Of a stretch of DNA of 64,000 bases, positions 57,919 to 64,000 are shown piece after piece (the stretch's first letter is position 1; each line of letters starts with the position of its first letter). This stretch comes from Ophiodon elongatus (lineage: Eukaryota; Chordata; Actinopteri; Perciformes; Hexagrammidae). The stretch is taken from positions 1,227,501 to 1,291,500 of the forward strand of contig JACSYO010002062.1 of NCBI GenBank assembly GCA_016806645.1, in the 5' to 3' direction. The position numbers and the translations under genes were made by a program. Below the pieces are notes generated by a model. That model made no database searches and was not told where the DNA came from. It saw only the letters and a list, made by a program, of their open reading frames with translations.

Positions 57919-58144
57919 TGAGAGAGCAGCCCGGCCCTGCAGCAGCTATGCTGATCCCATCTGTGAACCCTGCCTCCTCACAGCTTGATCCAGCACCAGC
58001 TCCATTGTCTCACTAATCCAGGACTATTAACATTGCAGCACCACAACAGGCGCTTACAGGAGCCCCGGATGGCTCCCAAAACTCTCTCCTCTGAACAGAC
58101 TGCAATCTAATTAACTGAGAAGGGGGAGGGGGACGACGACTAAT

Positions 58145-58146
58145 GT

Positions 58147-58178
<32 letters not shown>

Positions 58179-58259
58179 GCGTGCGTGCGTGTGTGTGCGT
58201 GTGTGTGTGTGCGTGTGTGTGTGCGTGTGTGTGTGCGTGCGTGTGTGTGTGCGTGTGTG
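58145..58259. repeat. (TG)n microsatellite with GC interruptions
   Basis: 115 bp TG repeat with regular GTGCGTG interruptions. Confidence 0.95.
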
Positions 58260-58489
58260 GTTCACAGGATCCAGTGGATTAGCGCCTTGTGATAATGGGT
58301 TGAGGCTGGTCTGCTACAGGTGCCAAAATGAAGATGGCCACAGACTGGACCGGTTTGTTTCTCAGACTCTTTGTTTCTTTTTAAGAACAACAGTATATCA
58401 TCTTTTATTATATCTACTTTGACCAATTACAACATTCAAACCTTGATGCATGTATAATAGTAATACAATGATATAAAATATATAATAAT

Positions 58490-58625
58490 ATCTGGAAGGG
58501 GCCATTCTGCAAAGCGAGTACTTGAACTTTCGATACTTTATTGCTGATAATTACTTTCAGATTTTACTCCTGTACTTTTACCTTTGCTGTACTTTTATTT
58601 AAATGCATTTTTGAACAGAGGACAT
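58490..58625 (+). repeat. Teleost AGTACTT-type interspersed repeat, plus copy
   Basis: GGCCATTCTGCAAAGCGAGT followed by ACTTGAACTTTCGATACTTT and ACTCCTGTACTTTTACCTTT. This is a decayed copy of a very common fish repeat. Confidence 0.65.
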
Positions 58626-61600
58626 TTTACAGTTAGCCATTTCTAAGGTGGCCCCTACAGATGAAAGTGGTAGTGTTTACGAGGACCCTCCACAAAACCC
58701 CTCGTTTTACTGCAGCGGGGTCTGACCGGTCGGCCCAGCTCAGTCCTGGTTCTGGCTCCTCCATGCCTCCATTCCCTGAAGGGGCTATAAAACGGCAAAC
58801 TTTATTACTCCTCTCGACCTTGAGAAAGTCGGCGTAGACCAGACCCACTCCATTCTCTACTTACCGTTCACAATAAAAAGGCATATTTGTGCTGTTTACT
58901 CATCACGTCCCTGGTGTGTCGAGGCATTTACTGTCGCTCCCCTGCAGCGCAGCTGTCTGGAGACAAAAAATAGATAATTTGTCTAAGTGGGATCTCTTCA
59001 TGGCCAGTGTGGACAGAAGGAATTATTACAGCAACCAACAACTGTCTCAACGCGCATTAGGGCATGCGAGTGTTGAAATAAGATGAACTTGAAAAATAAT
59101 GTGGCCCCACCCTTAAATTCCGAGGGAACATATTGTACCACTGTTTTCTCACGGTTGCAAACCATGACGCAACAATATATGGTGCCGTTTATGCTGCAGG
59201 GGAGCGGGGTTATCTAAATATGGATTGTGTGACACTGCTACTATACTAAACTTCCTTCATTTTTTGACTCCCGGGGTCTCACGGTTTCCTCAAAGGTCGG
59301 CACTGCCAAAATGTCAAAGTTCAAATAAGTGCCTTCAGGAAGTGATCCACTTCCTGAATAAACTGTCTCCAAATGTGCTGTTGTGAACGCATCCCTTACC
59401 CTGCACTCACCCAACGCTCCTAAGCATCGCAGTCAGTTTATTTTAGTGTCGATATGAGCGGCTTTCCATCGAGGCCTGGAGGCCGTGTGGTGGGACTGCA
59501 GCCTCGGCGCAGACACAAACAGTCCATGTCGATAGGAATCACATCGTAACATATTGTACAAGCACAAGTGAATTTACCTCCAGCGCTTCAGGGGGGTTCT
59601 CTGCGCTAACCCTAACGCTCTGAGCTCAGCTCCCTGGAAGAAACGAAAACAGATCTGTACTCGGGGTTTGTGGTTAAGCCGAGGAGCTTACTTGCTTACT
59701 GTAAGTCAGAGCAGCTGAGTGTGCATAGCTTCCACCTCTGAGGCCTGGGAACTGTTGATTCTTCAATATTTCTGCGTGCGTGTGCACATGTGGAGGTCTG
59801 CGTTTAGTGAGCTCACAAGCGCACGTGTAGAGTAAATGTGCACGCGTCCCGAGATGTGCTCCATGCCAGCCCTCCCCTCGTTTTTGACATTCTTTGGCCT
59901 TGTATGGCGGCTCAGCATCAGCTGGGGCTCCAAGAGGAGAATAACAACCACAGCTCGCTGACATCTGTTCCAGTGACCACGTTAAAAAAATGTAAAAAAA
60001 AAAAAGCCTTTGAAACGTTCCACGCGCTCTCATTAAGATAACATCTGACACACGATCAATGCGCACAACAAATTAGAAGTTCTCTCCTCTCCTACTTTCC
60101 TTTTTATCCTCTCTCTCCCGACAATATGTGTCTCGGTTGATGAGTCAGTGTTTTTCAGGCCCACGATTGAGAGCCGTGTTTCCGGAGGGAGGAAATGCCA
60201 ACGCGTGCGTTCATATGCGTAGCCGCACGGTCATTATCTCTGTCTCTCCATGTGAAACGCTCAGGCATTTTAAAGAGGGTTAAGTATCACTGCCGCATTG
60301 AGGAATCTCTCGCTTGTGTGAAACATCCACACGAATCCAGGCAGAGGAAAGGCTATGGGTACTTTTGCGATAACAAGGCGCAATTTCTTTGACTGTAATT
60401 GCTGCTTTGTGCCTCGGGCCGTCATATCAAGTTCGTTTTTTGGGGGTTTTCAGTTCCCTCCGGTGCATTCTAGGTATGTTTACAGTATCTTTTGGTTGGA
60501 GGTCAGATTATGATATTCCAGCACTGAAAAAAATAAATAAAAAAAGTAAAATACACTGGTGAGAAATACTTTTGAGCATTAAATCCCTTTTACAGTTTAT
60601 GGGTGCCCGCTTTTTAGGTATTATGGCCTTCAAGCACACAGGAGAGCTTAATGAGGTTCGAAGGATGTTTAGGCTGATGGTGATATTTCTTGAGTGATAT
60701 TGAAACAGCCAAAACATGTACAGTTTCAAAACAGGATGCTTGAATTTGCCTTGACGATTTCGGCATCGGCCCTTAACGACAGAAGTCCCAGAATCTCGTA
60801 ACCTCAGCAGTTAAGAAGTTTTTTGTGTAAATGACTCCTTTTTTTGCACACCACTCCCCGAATCTCAATCGACTATCGTTCAAACCATGCTCTTTCCTTT
60901 GTCTCTTTCTGCGACCACTACAGTTCTACGCTCACTCCTGATTTTTGTTCATCCCAAACAAAGTGCTTTAATTTGAATGCTTTAATTTATTGCCCGGTCT
61001 CATAAATTGACTGACTTTAATCACTGCACCAAATTCCTTCTTAGCTGGAAGCTGGAAGCTGTGGGAAGCTTTGAAAAAGCAACCTGTCAAAATCTTTAAA
61101 TATGGACCCTTTCATTCCAAAACTGGAGTAATGAGTGCCTGCACCTTTTTAAATTCTAACATTTCCACTCCAAACCTGGCACTGCAAACAGTACATTGTA
61201 TTTCAATTTTGCCTATAAGCATTTAAAAAATATAACACATGCAACCAACAACTAGTCTCTGAGTTGTCAATAAAAAAAGGTCAGTGTAACTACTAAATAT
61301 AACAAATCGTACCATGTACAGTAGCCTACATTGTAGCTATAGACCATCAAAATGCCATCAATAATATGAAAATATCATACATTACAGTATGATATAATCA
61401 TTTGCAGTGTCAATATAATTAGCCCACAATCTCTCCTCTTGACACAGAATCTTATGGGTCACAGAATTTGGTGCAACACCTGCCTGTGGGGAGCCGACCT
61501 ACTTTCTAAGCTAGCTTCTCTGCTCCGCTAGCAAGCGTTGGCCTGACAATGTTTTTGTCATGCTGGGTTACTATTATTAGTGAAAACCCTGAAATGCAGG

Positions 61601-62039
61601 TATGATACTTGCCATATGATATTTAAAGTATGACAGTAGTCAACAGCTAGGGGTTTTGATTGTGCCTTTAGCTAGGATGAGCTGTAGCAGACTAGTTAAA
61701 TGCTAGCAAAATTGTAGCTTTATCTTGTTTGGTTAATATCCGGCATAAACACACGTTGAACTTTGAACATGAACAAAAAATGTTCTACTTCTCAAAAAAA
61801 GAAGAAAAAAAACTTGATGGTAAAATACTTTAATGTTAGCTTGCTAGATTGAATGTATAAAAACAGGTCCTTTTGCACCGTTTCCTTTTGTCGTGGTTGG
61901 AGGAGGAAGCTGAAAGCCAGTCAACACATTTCTCACCCACAATTCCCCCGGGGCCATGGTGGTATCTAACTGCCGCCACACTCTCTGACAGGTTTTTCCA
62001 CTCATCTAATCGACAGTTCCCAGCTCAGAGATGTGGGAG

Positions 62040-62053
62040 ACACACACACACAC

Positions 62054-62092
<39 letters not shown>
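62040..62092. repeat. (AC)n microsatellite
   Basis: 53 bp of AC repeat with one ACGC interruption. Confidence 0.95.
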
Positions 62093-62094
<2 letters not shown>

Positions 62095-62455
62095 CGCAAC
62101 AGAGTTATCAGCGGGGAAGAAATCAATGGCTCTCTGAGAGAAAAGAGCACTGCCCTGCATCTCGGCTGAAGCCATCCAGTAAGAATGTTAGCACATGATG
62201 CTTCGTGTGTTGAAATGAATCAGCCTGAATGACTGTAGCTGTGATTCACCCACAATCAGAGCAGCGACTAATTGCCCCCTAATTAAATTGGGACACAATC
62301 TGTGTTTAATTTTATATCAGATCGGAAATAATTATCGTCCATGTTTCCCCTCCTCAGCTGAGGTGAAATAGAATATCTTAATGTAATGCCTCTCGGTGCT
62401 GCTCTCACAATACACATAGTGTGCACAAAGAAAATGTAAGTGAGAGAACGTTCAA

Positions 62456-62462
<7 letters not shown>

Positions 62463-62510
<48 letters not shown>
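62463..62510. repeat. (CA)n microsatellite
   Basis: 48 bp of perfect CA repeat. Confidence 0.95.
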
Positions 62511-62513
<3 letters not shown>

Positions 62514-63279
62514 AGACCATATGCATCAGAGATTATGAGCTTGATTCAGGGTCTGAATCACAATGGTTTAACCTTTTGGACAGAATGAGTGCCAGACTAC
62601 CTTGATGCCAGCTCAGTGAGTCATGCAGAGTGGAATTATATGGGACAAAGGCATGGTGAACCAAGATGTGTGTGTGTGGGGGGGCGTGGGGGGGTGGTGG
62701 TGGGGGTGGAGGGGCAACATCCAGTGAATTCTCAAACTCGAGCCTCAAGTGCATGACCTCTGTCTGTACTGCCTCCTACTGTTGCTATTTTAACTTGAGT
62801 GAATCTCGTATCAAATTAACCCACATAAAACCGCTTCATCTAGAAGTGTGTGTCTTTGTACAAGTGTGTTCTTTTTAGTTTAGTCAAAGTCAAAGATGAT
62901 ATTCTTCACAATACCTAAAGAATGAGGAAAGGGCTCCATAGTTATATTTTGGTCGGTGGTGTAAGCTAATAATTAGCTTATTAGCCATGGATGTAGACAA
63001 ACAAATATTCCTTTTGTAGTGTTTACTTTGCTAGACGGAAATGAAATGACTGTTGCTAAAGTCCTCTCAAGTAAAAGTAGCCGTGAGCTTACATGAAGTT
63101 CTTATAAAAAATGTAATGTTTAACGTCCTTGTAATTAGCTTTTTAGCTGGGTTAACAAACTAGCTTGACCTTCGACAAAACGCACGCAGTTTAATGAGCT
63201 TAATAGATGGCTTTTTGGTTCCTGTGAACTGAAGCCAGTTTTCTCATCAAGTTTTGGAGTTTTCTGGAGTTTTCCAACA

Positions 63280-63345
63280 TGGTGGTTAGCACTGTGCCCT
63301 CACAGCAAGAGGGGGGCCAGGTTAAGATTCCCGGGCTAGACGGTG
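63280..63345 (+). mobile_element. tRNA-type SINE head fragment
   Basis: TGGTGGTTAGCACTGTGCCC, TCACAGCAAGAGG and a degenerate B box (GGTTAAGATTCCC). This matches the tRNA-related head of abundant fish SINEs. The body is missing. Confidence 0.5.
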
Positions 63346-64000
63346 GCAGTGCATTTGTGTTGTATTTAGTACAGATATAACTCTTCTATCACAATAGCAC
63401 ATTTTTGGGGATATAGTAATGTGTGACTCAGAAACCATGTGGATGTTTACGCCTCATACACAGTCTTTTGTGTGTGTGGTATAAGGTGACAGTGCCAGGG
63501 ACTTGGTGAAAAACAGGCTATGAATCAGCAGGACGGTGGTACCTACAGGAAGGACTGTGTCATTACCATCATTGGATTAACCTCCTCCTCAAATTAGCAG
63601 CTCAACCTGTGACTCATCCGACAGACAGGCTGACTTTTTCTGCACCGTCCAGGATAGTATTCAGCTTTTAAAATATTTAAATTCTCCTTAATACACTCAA
63701 TGATAAAAGGGTGTGAGGATATGGTGGCGAAAAAACATGGAGTTTTGCTCGTTCATTCCTATATTCACTCGGTTTGAAGTAGTGGATTAAAGAAATGAAG
63801 GTTCCCATATAGCACACATGAGTTTGGTTATTGAAAGAGAACCACAACATTTTGCAGATTCATTACCTCGATTAGGACCTTTTATGCTGTGCTGAATCAG
63901 GAACTCACGTTGTAATTTCACAGTCTATTCCGTACTGTTTTAGTTTGTTCTGCTTATTACAGTGTAATAGAGTGGTGGAGCACAGTACAGTCTGTGTTCA

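Larger units (their letters stand above)
49456..64000. other. Gene-poor region downstream of pwwp2b
   Basis: 14.5 kb in which I recognise no exon on either strand. It holds G-rich tracts (51714-51742, 62675-62715), interspersed repeats (53080-53290, 55735-55905, 55910-56050, 58490-58625, 58660-58870, 63280-63345) and microsatellites (57851, 58145, 62040, 62463). INPP5A follows in human, but none of its conserved segments was seen; it may start beyond the window or lie in exons too short for me to see. Confidence 0.6.

Overview
This window is vertebrate nuclear DNA from a teleost fish. The gene structures are spliced, with GT/AG introns of 0.1 to 20 kb. Dinucleotide microsatellites are dense, and there are many degraded interspersed repeats of kinds common in ray-finned fish. 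Three genes were recognised by reading exons through their splice sites. In order they are stk32c (minus strand), lrrc27 (plus strand) and pwwp2b (plus strand). Human 10q26.3 has the same order and orientation (STK32C-, LRRC27+, PWWP2B+), which independently supports the three calls. Several repeat sequences look like families familiar from spiny-rayed fish, so a percomorph is my best guess; that is inference.

Layout. Bases 1-3988 are intron 2 of stk32c, and further stk32c exons lie beyond the left edge. Exon 2 is at 3989-4044. Intron 1 spans 4045-24124 (20,080 bp). Coding exon 1 is at 24125-24206, with promoter-like sequence to about 24.7 kb. From 24.7 to 31.6 kb is intergenic DNA holding a SINE-in-LINE nest and a TA/GA microsatellite. 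The lrrc27 promoter, at about 31.64-31.73 kb, carries a perfect palindromic RFX X-box. It is followed by a 5' UTR exon and ten coding exons at 32080-38986, encoding 452 aa, with a poly(A) signal at 39088. pwwp2b starts at 40113 and has two coding exons encoding 624 aa, with the stop at 44243-44245. A non-coding 3' exon at about 47584-49455 is likely. From about 49.5 kb to the end I found no gene; the sequence is microsatellites, old repeats and unique non-coding DNA. In human the next gene is INPP5A, and I could not find its exons here.

The three genes do not form a pathway. stk32c is a YANK-family Ser/Thr kinase, lrrc27 is a leucine-rich-repeat protein whose promoter suggests ciliary expression, and pwwp2b is a chromatin reader. 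The most interesting points are the lrrc27 X-box, a start-codon arrangement in stk32c that could switch N-myristoylation, the pwwp2b stop codon lying directly against a splice donor, a perfect 20-bp inverted repeat at the left edge, and a three-copy repeat family found by comparing the window with itself. I found no new enzymatic or defence system.
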